A stretch of 64,000 bases of DNA from Triplophysa rosa (taxonomy: Eukaryota > Chordata > Actinopteri > Cypriniformes > Nemacheilidae). The stretch is taken from the NCBI RefSeq assembly GCF_024868665.1, contig NC_079905.1:3283351-3347350 (forward strand). Direction: 5' to 3'. Shown here in pieces: positions 47,408-58,855 of this stretch (the stretch's first letter is position 1; each line of letters starts with the position of its first letter). The translations under genes were made by a program, and so were the position numbers. The notes under the pieces were generated by a model. It ran no database searches. It saw only the letters and a program-made list of their open reading frames with translations, and was not told the origin of the DNA.

Positions 47408-48355
47408 CCCTGTCCCAAATGGCGCACTTCATGTGGACTTGTGGTCTCGTGGACTTAAATTACGCATGCTCGCCAAGTCTAAGAGTTCGTAGGGTGTCCC
47501 ATTTGTCTTTTTAGCGCTCAGAAGTCTGCTCGCGAGCGCCTCCTTTGTGCCCTCGATGCGGTCTTCGGCAAAGCCAGCATTGTTGCAGACTCCACTGAAG
47601 TTACCTACCCAGGAATCCTTGCGAACGCCCAATCACAGAACGGATGGGAGGAGTGTCGTGGATGTCAGACATTTACGTAAACATGACGGATAACTTTTTA
47701 AATGTTTTGATAAAATTCAAAATTAATTCAAATTAATTCGTTTCTTATTCACATTATTGCTTATTTATATAGCTATTCAAGAATAAAAACTTTTAATGCA
47801 GTGCATTTTCTTACTTACGATAATAAGCCATGTTTTGTTGTAGATTTATATCTAGTTGTCTCTGGGCTCTGTAAAGCTGAACAACACAGCTTCTGTATTA
47901 TAGAGAAATATTAAATAACAACATATATGCATATAAAGAACACATTATATGCACATTAAGTATTGTGTATACAAATAAATAAATATACATAAGCAGTTGC
48001 ATTACAAACATAAGTATCTATTGCATAATGCTCGGGTGGCATATCAACATATGAAATACAGAACTATAAAAACCGGCAGCTCCTGTCCCAAATAACAACA
48101 ATGGGACGACAGTGTGGTCGACTTCATGCGGCGCTGCGCAGACTGATCAGCGTATAACAACAAAGTACCGTGAGAGTGATTATAAAGCACCGCTTGCTCT
48201 TTCCGGCGTGATGACCTCAAGTCTGTCCCAAAATGCACTCCCATGTACCCTTGTGGACTCGTGCCTAGTGCCCTATAGGTCTGCACTTCCTGACGTCACA
48301 AAGTGTGGACTCTGAGGAGGTCCACAAGACCGGAGTGCACCATTTGGGACAGGGC
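47408..48355. mobile_element. DNA transposon with CCCTGTCCCAAATGG termini
   Basis: The left end CCCTGTCCCAAATGGCGCAC and right end GTGCACCATTTGGGACAGGG are near-perfect inverted repeats of about 20 bp. The GC-richer interior has no long ORF. The element sits inside the solo LTR. Confidence 0.75.
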
Positions 48356-48670
48356 CCATATAGCCCTTGGCTGAATCCGAAATGGCATACTCAACGAGTA
48401 GGTACTCAGTTTCAGTAAGTACCTACTTAACGAGGGATAAATGGGTACGTACCGTTTTGCCTGAATGGGTGTAGTATGAATGCGATCCGGCCGTCGTACG
48501 CCGTATTGACGTGATCATGTGACGAAATTCTTCTTCTGTTCCTTTTCAATGGCGGGTGGCAACTTACGTTTGAGGCGCATATCCGCCATCTACTGTACTG
48601 GAGTGTGGGCCATAGATTTGCCATGTGATGTAATGACAAGCGCAACAACTTAAGTTATGAGAGAGACAGG

Positions 48671-49040
48671 CCCCTGATAGCACACATACATCTGGTTTAC
48701 GTCTATTTGACGTCTGCATTTACATCTGCAAGACATCTACAATACATCGTTTGCTCATCTGCAATACGTCTCGGAGATGTCTGCTGTCAGACGTCATATA
48801 GACATCTAGAAGATGTCTGTAAGATGTTTATGATTTAGAATGGATGTACAACAGCTCTTTCTAGGATGTTTAGCAGATGCTTTTAAGCAGCAGATCTCCA
48901 GATCTTTAGCAGACGTATTACAGACGTTCAGACTTCTCCGAGACATATTGCAGATGAGCAAACTATGTATTTAAGATGTCTTGCAGATGTAAATGCAGAC
49001 GTCAAATAGACGTAAACCAGATGGATTGTGCTATCTGGGG
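48671..49040. repeat. ACGTC-rich foldback MITE
   Basis: The outer ends CCCCTGATAGCACACATA and (inverse) CCCCAGATAGCACAATCC are followed by long inverted arms (CATCTGGTTTACGTCTATTT, TTACATCTGCAAGACATCT). Almost the whole 370 bp folds back on itself, and GACGT/AGATGT words recur throughout. Confidence 0.8.
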
Positions 49041-49199
49041 CTGCATTAACAACGTAACGTGGGTTTTGTACAAGTAAACAAAACATGATTCATTCACTTA
49101 ATGCATAATATCCTAAATAAACCACCGGGAGACTGCATTTATTAGATATTTTTTACTAGAATGATCTTACTTGTTCTATAAACACCATGCACTGTGCTG

Positions 49200-49305
49200 T
49201 GTTTTACCTTTCTGTGTTTTTCTGTTTTTCTTATTTTCTCCTGTAAAGCTGCTTTGGAACAATGCACATTGTGAAAAGCGCTATATAAATAAAATTGAAT
49301 TGAAC
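49200..49305 (+). repeat. LINE/SINE 3' tail (GCTGCTTTGGAACAATG type)
   Basis: TGTAAAGCTGCTTTGGAACA then GAAAAGCGCTATATAAATAA with AATTGAATTGAA, a 3' terminal motif common in fish retroposons. The body is truncated. Confidence 0.55.
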
Positions 49306-49864
49306 ATGAAACGAAGCTTTTAATTTTCCTCAAGTACAGCACATTCAGAGCTTTTTATTTTCATGTATTTTCATTTTTACCTTGTAGGGCTATATGCTTT
49401 TGATAAAAGTAAACAATTAAAAGGAATACAACAGATTTGTGATTTTGCGATAAATTTTCTCAATTAAATTTTGGCAATAACGGGACCATCCACACTTCCC
49501 ACTGTGGAGAAGGATTATGCCAATGGAATGTTCTTTTTGTAACAGAAACATGCTTGACTGTAAACTGCTGCAAATTATGTCTGTATTTGTCTGTATTCTG
49601 ACTATTGCTTGATGTCTCTCACGTAGATACGTTGCTCCAATATGCATTTTATTGTAGTATTAAGAACAACCTGAGTAGATCTCTTCTGTGGTGTTTTTAT
49701 GTCCCAAGTATGTTTTAACTTGGGACATTAAAAAAAAAAAAAAAACACTAACCCTCTCTCTTCCTCTCAACAGGTATTGGTCTAGCTTTTGTTGAAACTA
49801 GTAACTTTGTATTGGCACCTATTGCATTATTGCTCTTGTATGACATATCGCTTATTGCTCCTTA

Positions 49865-49930
49865 TACTTTTTGTAAGTCGCTTTGGATAAAAGCGTCTGC
49901 TAAATGACTAAATGTAAATGTAAATGTAAC
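49865..49930 (+). repeat. retroposon 3' tail, plus orientation
   Basis: GTAAGTCGCTTTGGATAAAA then GCGTCTGCTAAATGAC and (TGTAAA)n, a very common fish retroposon tail. Confidence 0.65.
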
Positions 49931-50401
49931 ATGGACGTTATCCAAATGTTATCTGACCACACTTTCGTTTCACTTGTACTTTCTACTCATCTGTTCTTTT
50001 CTTTCCTTGTCCATAAAACTACACCATTTTTACATGTCTCTTGATTTTTCGTTGGGATAAATAAGTAATTTAATTTGAGTAATTAATTGGTTTAGGGCTT
50101 ATTTGTTTTTTGTAATTATTCGTTTATTGCGCCAAAGTGAATCCGTTGAAACCACCGGATTAAAATGATCCTGTGAATAATTAACATGTGTTTTGTTATA
50201 TCTGCGAGTTAAAAAAACATTTAAGCAATATATAATATTGTAAAGGGCAAACATACATATAAAACACAAACGTAAATAAACTGCTGAAAATAAGCTCAAT
50301 ATTAATGCTTCGTATTTAAATTCTATGAATTATAACTATGCACAATATAAAACACGGTCAATTTAAGAACAAAGCAAGGTCAATGTTAATGTTACATTAA
50401 C

Positions 50402-50455
50402 TTTACATTTACATTTACATTTAGTCATTTAGCAGACGCTTTTATCCAAAGCTTT
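50402..50455 (-). repeat. retroposon 3' tail, minus orientation
   Basis: (TTTACA)n then TTTAGTCATTTAGCAGACGC and TTTTATCCAAAGC, the inverse of 49865-49930. The two tails face each other about 470 bp apart. Confidence 0.65.
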
Positions 50456-51695
50456 CAGGTTTCAAGAAAGAGTTCAGGTTAGCTTTACAATAGTTAACAA
50501 CATGTTTAATTGTATATGAAAGTCGGCTGAGACTGTTTTGGGGGCTGTGCGTGGTATGCTGTCCCGTGGGCTCATGGGATATAGAAGTATCTCAAAATCC
50601 ATCGCCGAGTGCTTCAGAATCTGGGCGTAACCAGTAAGCCATCCTGGAATTTCTCGCCTACTCTTTTTTGAATACTGAGGATTCTGACATACTACTCTGT
50701 TCAAGTACTGTTTTCTTCTATCACATAGTTGGTAAGTAGGCGTATTCGTATGTAACATTAGTATACGCACATCCAAATCTCTCTAGAAATAGTCCACCAC
50801 CAGTGTATTTCTCGCCTCCTGTTTTGTGAATACTGACGATTCGGACATACTATTCGTTCGCGTACTGCTTTTTGCCTACTATATAGTAAGGAAGTATGTT
50901 ATTTCGGATTCAGCCCTTGTGTTTCTTTTGTCATTTATCAGTCGTTGTTTCAGTGTCCTGGTTAGTAGATGTTTCATGGATTACTTTTGTTCCTTGTTCC
51001 TGTATTCTTTTATTAAGTTACTTTGTTTTCTCTAATAAATCTTATACCGCATGTGGATCCGCTTCCTGCCTGGATTACTCTTATGTGACAGATAACATTA
51101 AAAAGGACCATTTATTGGCCGATAACGATATGTTCGATAAGATACCGTGCATCTTTACTGACAGCTTTATTAGAAATCTTGAAAATCTAACATGATCTGG
51201 CTTTAATTTTTCCTTAAATCAAGATGTATTACCAGATTGTATATAAAACAGCACACTTTATTTATAGCAGCAAAAAGTCAACTTACTTCAAAACATGGCG
51301 TGTTCGGCAGTACACTGATTCGATGTGCTATTTATAAAGGAAATAATGAAACTGCAATAAACACTGGAAATTGTGCTCCATGCTAAATTATGGGCATGCA
51401 GGCGAGCCTTTAATTAGAGGGAAATGTGGAAGGTTATTGTGACAGGACATTATGACAGCCAGATGTTAGCACACAATAATGCCCAAGTGAGAAAAGAGAC
51501 ACAATAACTCGCTTTAAGAAGAAAAACTGCAAAGCTCGTGGCTGAATATAAACAAACAATTAACTGCAGAAGTGTCACTATCACTTCTAAATGAAGGAGG
51601 ATAAACCACCGTTTTATTCGCTGCATTCACACACCCCCAATAAAGCAACTCTGGAACTAAATTAACATAGTGTACATCTGGTTATTGTGATAAGT

Positions 51696-51860
51696 TAACA
51701 CTTTACAGTAAGGTTGTAAAGGGATAGTTCACGCAAAAATCAAAATTCATCATCATACTCACCCTCTTGTCACTTTCAACCTGGGTGACGGCACCCATTG
51801 ACTTGTATTGGTTTCGTGTCTGTAGAAGTGAATGGGTACCGCCCTTGTTCGGTTACCAAA
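51696..51860. repeat. fragments of MITE family E and A
   Basis: GTTAACACTTTACAGTAAGG (family E end) is followed directly by AAAGGGATAGTTCACGCAAA (family A left arm, from 51717) and a decayed centre with CACCCATTGACTTG. Confidence 0.55.
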
Positions 51861-53023
51861 ATCCCCATTGAGAGAAGTTAGGAAGTGGTTGACTATATGT
51901 TTCTTACCTTTTGTAACCCATCAGCTCTACCAGTAAGATTTAAAACACCAAACTTGGTACCACTGAGGTACACATACCCCTTTGGTTGAAACTGTAGAGT
52001 CCCATTAAATGCTCTATTAAAGGAGTTACAGGTGAACTAGTGTAGTAGAAGTTCCTCTAGAGATCCATCTGAAAGGTGAGGGTGACATGTATTACCATTC
52101 ATTATAGCAGACCTGGAAAAACACACTCGCAAACAAACCGTGAGGCACAGAATACACAGAACGTGAACCGTGTGTCAGAGAGACGCGATAATGAGGCGAA
52201 TCACACACACTTTCACATAATAGGATTGGTTATAGGAGTGCTAAATACCTGCTATCCTGCCGAGCACATGTTGAGAGAGAAAAAACACCAGCTTAGCACC
52301 ACTATCCAAACCAGCGGCGTGTTAGCGCTTCCTTTGGAGTCTCGAGGTGTGAAAGACCTTGTGTGAATTACATGCACTTACTTACTGGACTTTGTGTTTT
52401 GACAGACACTGCACGCAGATGGCCACTTCCAAACGGTTTGGCAGCGGACGCCGTTGGCCACCCCCGCTAACATATGTACATTGACAAAGGCCTGCTAAAT
52501 GAAAAAACAAAGGAACGTGTGTGTTTTCACGTGTTACGCTCGCTCCTCGCGTGTGCACGTGAAGTGTGTTTTATTGAATCAACAGGCCGCGCGCGTTAAG
52601 TCAATGTTATCTGTCTGTATGATCAGCCGTCGCACAGAAACACCTGCTTAAACTGAAAAGCCCTGTGGTCACCGACACGGGTGTAATTTCCGCAGTCAAT
52701 GCGAACGTAATTAATGAACGACACACAGCGGAAAACGTCCAAAGGGGTATATGAAAGATCTTAGATATGTTTCCCGCTGTTGAACTTTCACACTGTAAGC
52801 CGTGGATTTGGAGTCTAAAGTCATATCAACCAAACAAATCTGCGGAGCAGCTTTGTTGAGCAAAACAACAATAGATTTTTAACTACCGGAGCATGTTTCT
52901 TACAAATGTAACAATAACCTCTGATAAACCATAAACATGAATAAAGAAAGGGTTTTCTTTCGCATCAGTCAGTGTTGTCACTATAGAAAGTGACACATAA
53001 GTGCAAATTCAATCATTTTTCCA
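51861..53023. other. unannotated sequence
   Basis: No gene or repeat recognised. 52420-52720 is somewhat CpG-richer. Confidence 0.35.
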
Positions 53024-53476
53024 TAACACTTTATAATATGTACTATATAGCCTACTAACATACGATTGCATTTCTTAATATTAAGAAAATGAAAAAAAAA
53101 CTTAAGAACTTGAATGCTATTGACCAAAATACAATGAACTAACCAACACCATCTATTTTACAAAATTATTTTAAGAGGCAGCTAATTCTTACGATCTCAT
53201 TCGTGCGTTTTAGTACGATTTGCTTTTGCACCAGTGATATTAGGTTTAGGGGAGGGGCTTCTGTATGGTACTTTATTAATAATCGTACGTTTTTGTATGA
53301 TTCACTTCGTACACATTGATACAAATTAGCCACCTCGTAAAATATTTACTAATTCTCGTGAGATCAGGCTGAACTAACATAAACAATTGTACTGTTAACT
53401 AGCAATAACAAATATATTGATTATTGTTAGTTGGTGTTAGCTAATGCATTCAAATAAAACCTTACTGTCCTAATGT
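53024..53476. repeat. MITE family E copy split by family D
   Basis: The left end is CCATAACACTTTATAATATG. The right end is TTAGTTGGTGTTAGCTAATG with AACCTTACTG. A family D copy occupies 53172-53378. Confidence 0.5.
53172..53378. repeat. MITE family D copy
   Basis: GGCAGCTAATTCTTACGATC, GTGCGTTTTAGTACGATTTG ... AATCGTACGTTTTTGTATGA, ACAAATTAGCCACCTCG. It retains the central TAGGTTTAGGGGAGGGGC block. Confidence 0.7.
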
Positions 53477-54336
53477 CACACTTTTTGTGTGGGAAACATG
53501 AACTAGTGTCTTCATTAGTGGGTTAATTTAATCAAAACCTAAAATAAATCTGAACCAATTAATGAATATCTATTGTGATGTGAAACCTCAGCAGCCTTTA
53601 AAATTAAAAAGCAATGCATGATATTGGGTAGTTATTGGGCAGTTTGCATACTTTATATGAAGTACTAATGAGTGCCGTCTGATATTGTCTTCTAAAATGA
53701 TCATTTTTATCAGGCTGCGATGTTTATGTTAAGTCATTTCACTTGGCAAAGAGGACGAATTTATTGCCATTTAAGTGAAATTACTGAACCTAAACATAGG
53801 AGCCTGGTAAAAAAATCATATTTAATTGTCTGTAAGCCATTACAAGCCATTACATTACATTCGTTATGACATAAAACTTAAACTGTAATATAAAATCATT
53901 TTCCCAACAGAATCCTAAAGAAACTTTCTGTGACACCATCTGCATCTCTGGCAAAGCTCACCTGGCCGGCTAAGAAACTCTGCCATATGTTGAAAAAAAC
54001 AGCCAAGTCAGATTGAGTCAAACAGATTTTGCTTAACAACAGCAGTTGGTGACTGACGGGTCTTTAGTGAAGTTCATTTATTTACACCATTGATAATCTC
54101 ATTAGTGCGTTTCTTTTCTCAGAGGTCTTTCATTAGACTCCTGAAAGTTAATTAATGACTCACTCCAACACTGGGTTTTTGTTTTTGCTCACGGTCTGTG
54201 AATGACAAATCTAAGATCGTTGTATTCCTTTTAATTGCCCGATTATAAATGATTCAAAATCCAAATGATTCAGAATCCAATTACAAATACCGAGAACCTT
54301 ACAACCTTGAGAACTTACATGTTCACAGCGTGTTCA

Positions 54337-54643
54337 CTTAAAGGAGTAGTTCACCTTCAAAATGAAAATTCTGTCATCGTTTACTCACCCTTTTGTCATT
54401 TCAAACCTGTATGACTTTCCTTTTTCTGCAGAACACAAAAGCTATTTTGAAAAATGTTGGTAACAGAAGAGCACAGCCCCCCACTCACTTCTATTTTAAC
54501 CAATGTGGGGCTGCTAACAACATTCTTCAAAATATCTTCTTTTCTGTTGTGCGGAAGGAAGTAAGTCATACAGGTTTGAAATGACAAGAGGGTGAGTAAA
54601 TGATGACAGAATTTTCATTTTGAAGGTGAACTACTCCTTTAAG
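54337..54643. repeat. palindromic MITE family A, near-perfect hairpin
   Basis: The left arm CTTAAAGGAGTAGTTCACCT TCAAAATGAAAATTCTGTCA is matched almost base for base by the inverse right arm for about 80 bp. It is the best-preserved palindrome of the family in the window and carries a subtype end (CACCTTCAAAATG) rather than CACCCAAAAATG. Confidence 0.9.
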
Positions 54644-54789
54644 CAGGGTAAATTAAACTCATTTCTAATGTCACACCAGAAATATTAAAAATTTAAATAT
54701 TTTTACATACCTGACCTTTGTTCTTTTCAAGGTCAAATGTTTTACATTGTAGCGAATTAGCATTGATTAGAACAGATTTTTTGTTAATG

Positions 54790-55034
54790 AGAACTATCCC
54801 TTTACATAAGAATTCTGTCATCACTTATTGCTCCTGGTGTTGTTTAAAACCTTTATGGCTTTCTTCTGCAGAACACAAAAGGAAATATTATGAGTAACAT
54901 TCATGAGACAACATTCTTTAAAATACCTTCTTTTGTGTTCTGCAGCAGAAAGAAAGTCACACAGGTTTGAAATGATGCATGAGTAGGCCTACATGATAAA
55001 AGAATTATCATTTTTGGGTTAACTGTCCCTTTAA
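54790..55034. repeat. palindromic MITE family A copy
   Basis: GAGAACTATCCCTTTACATA ... TTTTTGGGTTAACTGTCCCT TTAA. The left terminus is altered. The inner arms GCAGAACACAAAAGGAAATA and TTCTTTTGTGTTCTGCAGCA are clear. Confidence 0.72.
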
Positions 55035-55771
55035 ATCACAGGGCACGCGCGTGCTGTCCAAGCACACTCTGTTTTCTTTAATTCTCTGGCTGTCAGCATC
55101 CCTGCGTCTCATAAGCGATACACAACACTTAATAGGGAAGGGTCGGGAGTAGCAGATGTTTGATGGATCCACTCACATTGCATCAGTTCCGGCAGTAACA
55201 ACCCGATGGCTGAGCACTGACCCATGGATGCTGAGAGCCGTCGGTACAAATGTGAAAATGGGCCATTTTTCGGGAGAAAACGAAACCTCTCTGGGTCGTG
55301 TTCATTAAAACTGACATCACAGACGAGAAACACCATCGAGTCAATCTTTACGAACAAATTACGCAGAATTACCAGAAATGTTGTCAATTAACGCACAGGT
55401 TGTTTCCAGGCAACCATCTCTTAAAGCCTGCACACATCACACACTGATCATCTAGAAAGGCCAAAGGTGGGTAAAATTATGAACACAATCAGTGTCTGAT
55501 GTTAATGCGTGCCCGTAAGGTTAAAGTTTGATGGGTGCAACGCAGCCATCCAGCAGCAATGAGACGGTTCCTCAAAACAATCTTTTGCATTAACAGAATT
55601 GAGAGCGAATGCGTTTATTACCCGTCATTTCGTTTATTTGTGCAATGATGCCCTCTGGTGCGCACTTGTTTTTATTGCTCACAACATTGAGAAAATGTTA
55701 TTTGTGAATGTTATATGATTGCAATGGGAAAGCGAAAAACAGTCTGTCTTAACCTCTCTTTGAACTTACAT

Positions 55772-56262
55772 TCGCAGAAAAAAATTAAGAGATCGTTTCA
55801 AAATTATTTTCAGTTTTTCTGAATTTACAAGGTAAGCCTGGCCCATGTGTTTAAGTAAAATGATCATTTTTGTTTCATTCTGTGAACTACTAACAATATT
55901 CCTCCCAAATTTCAAATAAAAATATTTCTTCTATTTGCATTTATACATGCAGAAAATGAAACTGGTCAAAATAACAGAAAAGATGCTCTGCATTTCTTCT
56001 CATGACAAATAGTGCAAAGAAAACAAGTTAAGATTTACTTTTAAGCAATACAACAGTAATATTTCTACATGTATTTAGGAAAAGTTTAAAATGTTTTTTT
56101 AATCACAGTTTTCATGTGTCTTGTCATGCTGTCAGTCTTTCACATTGCTGTTGGAGGACTTTGTCACTCCCACGATTTGATTTTGTTGAGATTCAACAGA
56201 CACCTAAAATACTGGACTAAAATAGCCACAATACATCTAAAAGATTGTAAAAGCAATAGTCT
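55772..56262 (+). mobile_element. non-autonomous Tc1-like remnant, copy 3
   Basis: It starts AAAAAATTAAGAGATCG and has the same interior blocks as copy 1 (TTCTGAATTTAC, AGCAATACAACAG, GTCATGCTGTCAGTC). It ends near CCACAATACATCTAAAAG. A central block around AACAGACACCTAAAATACTGG is lacking in copy 1. Confidence 0.6.
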
Positions 56263-56585
56263 GTTGACCTTGTGGCATCCTTAAATTAAATCTACCGGCT
56301 TCCGTTTACTCTTTCCAGACTGCGATGACCCTGGTCTTTAACAACTGGAATGTATTCTCATTGTGAACACATTTAGGTTTAAAGTGAGATTACATATACG
56401 GACATAAATTGATAGGAGTGTACTCACTGTTTTATTCTGCACTTTCTATCTGTTGTGGTACGGAGCAGGTCGCTGATCTCAATGGTGGCATCAGGATTGC
56501 TGTTCTGTGCTTTGAACAAAAACTCTTAAATGACAAAAACCTACATCAAAAATAAAGCAAAAAGCATCTATTACATGTCTATCTA

Positions 56586-57234
56586 CACTGTATTAAAAAA
56601 TGTCAACAATTTCAGCGGCCTTAACTTTTTTAAGTTACGTAAAATTAGCTTTACGAGTCAACTTAACTTAATTATATTAAACTGACTTAAAAAATCTAGG
56701 TGTATTTTACAACTCGATTTTTTTAAGTCAGTTCAATAACAATTTAAGTTCAACTGACCCATAAAGCTAATATGATTTAAAGGGAAAGTTCACCCAAAAA
56801 TAAAAATTTGGTCATCATTTGCTCACCCTCAGGTTGTTCCAAACCTGTATTCATTTCTTTGTTCTACTGAACACAAAGGAAGATATATGGAAGAAAGTCA
56901 GTTACCAAACAGATCTCATCCCCCATTTGCAGCCATAGTAGGGAAATTAAATACTATGGCAGTAAATAGGGGATAAGATCTGCAATTTAATTAAGCGGTT
57001 TTACTTAAGTTTTTAAGTTGTTTTTTATAGTATACACTGCGCATGAGATAAAAAAAAATAGTTGGTTCAACTTAAAAAAAGGTATTGCCTTAAAATTTTG
57101 AGTTGCTTCAACTCAAAAGGTTGCATTAAATTCATTGAGTCAACTAATATTTTTAAGTTGCATTTACTCAAAATTTTAAGGCAACCATGTAACTTATATT
57201 TTTTTAAACAAAAACCAACATTTTTTTTACAGTG
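56586..57234. mobile_element. CACTG-ended element containing a family A MITE
   Basis: The ends are CACTGTATTAAAAAATGT and ACATTTTTTTTACAGTG. The flanks are rich in TTTTTAAGTTG / CAACTTAAAA words. A partial family A MITE (56777-56990, TTAAAGGGAAAGTTCACCCA) is inserted in it. Confidence 0.6.
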
Positions 57235-57506
57235 ATTGCAGTTTAAATGCAGCCATGAGGCGGCAAAATTCAACCTTCTTGGTTAAATTTTCAGTTCTAA
57301 CAATGGTACACAAACAGTACATTTCAAATGTAATCTTAAGTCAGAAGTGATGTTTACATGGAAACTATTAGCTTTAGTGGGCTTTCATAAATGCACATAT
57401 TTTCTCATTTTACCCCTGACTACATACAATGAACACGCTGAATATTAAACACTGCATAAAAAATATTTTCATACATCAAGTGACTGCAACTTCTAGTCAC
57501 TTTGAC

Positions 57507-57779
57507 TTAAAGGGATAAAAGGAAAGTTCACCCCAAAATTAAAATTCAGTCATCTTTTATTCATCCTCATGTCCATCAAAACCTGTACATGACTCGTTCT
57601 TCTATAAAACACAAAAGAAGATTTTTTTAAGGTTTTGTGTCCATACCTGTCGTTTGGTTACCAACGTTCTTTAAAATATTTTCTTTAGTGTTCTGCAGAA
57701 GACATTCATAAAGGGTTTGAATGAAATGAGGGTGAATAAATTATGAAGAAATTATTTTTTAATTAAATGGTCTCTTTAA
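57507..57779. repeat. palindromic MITE family A copy
   Basis: TTAAAGGGATAAAAGGAAAG TTCACCCC on the left. The inner arm TTCTTTAGTGTTCTGCAGAA and a decayed right end near TGGTCTCTTTAA. Confidence 0.7.
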
Positions 57780-58379
57780 CACTCAGACCACAATAATATA
57801 CAAAACCTCTAATGTTCAAATGTATGTTAAAAGTCACGTACGGCATTCACACCAGCAATGGCTCTAAAGAAAATGTCACTTTTGTCACTTTATTGATGAG
57901 TTCAGTTTATTCTGACAGGCTCTTTGTCTCAGGACAATGTTCCCCCGGGCCAGAATTAAAGTTGAGGCAGAAAGTTTCAACAGTGACCAACATAAGCTGG
58001 CAACAGGCTAAACAGAATTTTGGGAGGTTATTATGGGAACAACGAAGAGGAAGAGATTTTGCAGGCTGGTCTCGATTCATTTAACAAGCCTATGGGGAGG
58101 GTACAACTTCAAACACACATTCAAATATAAAAAGGATACACATACATAATGCTGAAGGGATGATTCACAGATAAAAGAGTAAACGCATTGCACTGTCTTT
58201 GAGGTTAAAAGCCAGATCCGCTACAGAGAGTGCAGTGATACAAGCAGACGATTCTCGTCTGGGAGGATCCAGAACGGAACATAGGAGAAACTTTCCAAGT
58301 GTTCCCAGAATCAAATGTTTGAGAACAAAGCGTGACCGCATGTGGTTATCCAACTGGCCACGGAACTCATGCTGGCCAT

Positions 58380-58855
58380 TTTAAAGGACCAGTTCACCCA
58401 AAAATGTTGTCATTTACTGTCTTGCTGTTATGTTCTTCCAGTCCTTTGTGACTTTTTAGCCCTATGTGGAACATCAGTCGTACTTTTAATACAATTTTCA
58501 ATGAGATTACAATGAATGAGGAGTAGTATTTACTTTCTTTTTTTGTGAAGCGGCTCAACCAATTCATTGATCATGATGCTGGATGATTCATTTCATATCT
58601 GTGACTCAGACGTTCTTGAATTCAGATTCTACTGAAGGGTAAATATGATTCATGAAAAAGACATTCTTACACAAAGCTATTATTTGGCTTCATTCTGAAT
58701 ACAGTACACAGACAGACTAGCTTTTGTGTTATAGTTTGATAGTTTGAAAGCTTCAGGATCCCAACAGATCAGTTTAGAAATACCTCCGCGGTGTCCCAAG
58801 TTACGCAGGTTTTAAAAAGACTGATTATTTCATCTTTGGGTGAACTGTTCCATTA
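58380..58855. repeat. palindromic MITE family A-like, expanded copy
   Basis: TTTTAAAGGACCAGTTCACC ... CATCTTTGGGTGAACTGTTC with an unusually long, non-palindromic interior (about 58450-58820). Either a relative with its own core or a copy with a decayed insertion. Confidence 0.55.

Larger units (their letters stand above)
48370..50914. mobile_element. DNA transposon with GCTGAATCCGAAAT termini, 2.5 kb
   Basis: The ends GCTGAATCCGAAATGGCATA and (inverse) GCTGAATCCGAAATAACATA are flanked by perfect 5 bp repeats CCTTG (48365-48369 and 50915-50919). Subterminal AGTAGGTACTC / CCTACTATATAGTA words recur. It contains a foldback element (48671-49040), LINE/SINE tails (49200-49305, 49865-49930, 50402-50455) and a 16-A run at 49731. 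No transposase recognised. Confidence 0.7.
47228..51090 (+). mobile_element. solo LTR with GATAA target duplication, itself interrupted
   Basis: It begins TGTCACGAGTCTG and ends ATTACTCTTATGTGACA. It is flanked by perfect 5 bp repeats GATAA (47223-47227 and 51091-51095). LTR sequence totals only about 360 bp (47228-47407 and 50915-51090). The right part carries an AATAAA-type signal (TCTAATAAATCTTATACC). The rest is inserted DNA transposons. Gypsy-like by style only. The orientation is set by the poly(A) signal. Confidence 0.7.
46888..51153. repeat. MITE family G copy, host of the 47-51 kb nest
   Basis: The left part (TAGGGATGCACCGATATG, ACCGATATATTGGCCGATAT) ends ...CAATACCGATAA at 47227. 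The right part resumes GATAACATT at 51091 and ends TAAGATACCGTGCATC. The LTR target duplication GATAA marks the break. Confidence 0.65.

Noticed and set aside
55109..55387. 92-residue minus-strand frame (FRFLPKNGPFSHLYRRL)
   Set aside because: It looks protein-like in part, but no splice sites, homology or neighbouring exons could be recognised.
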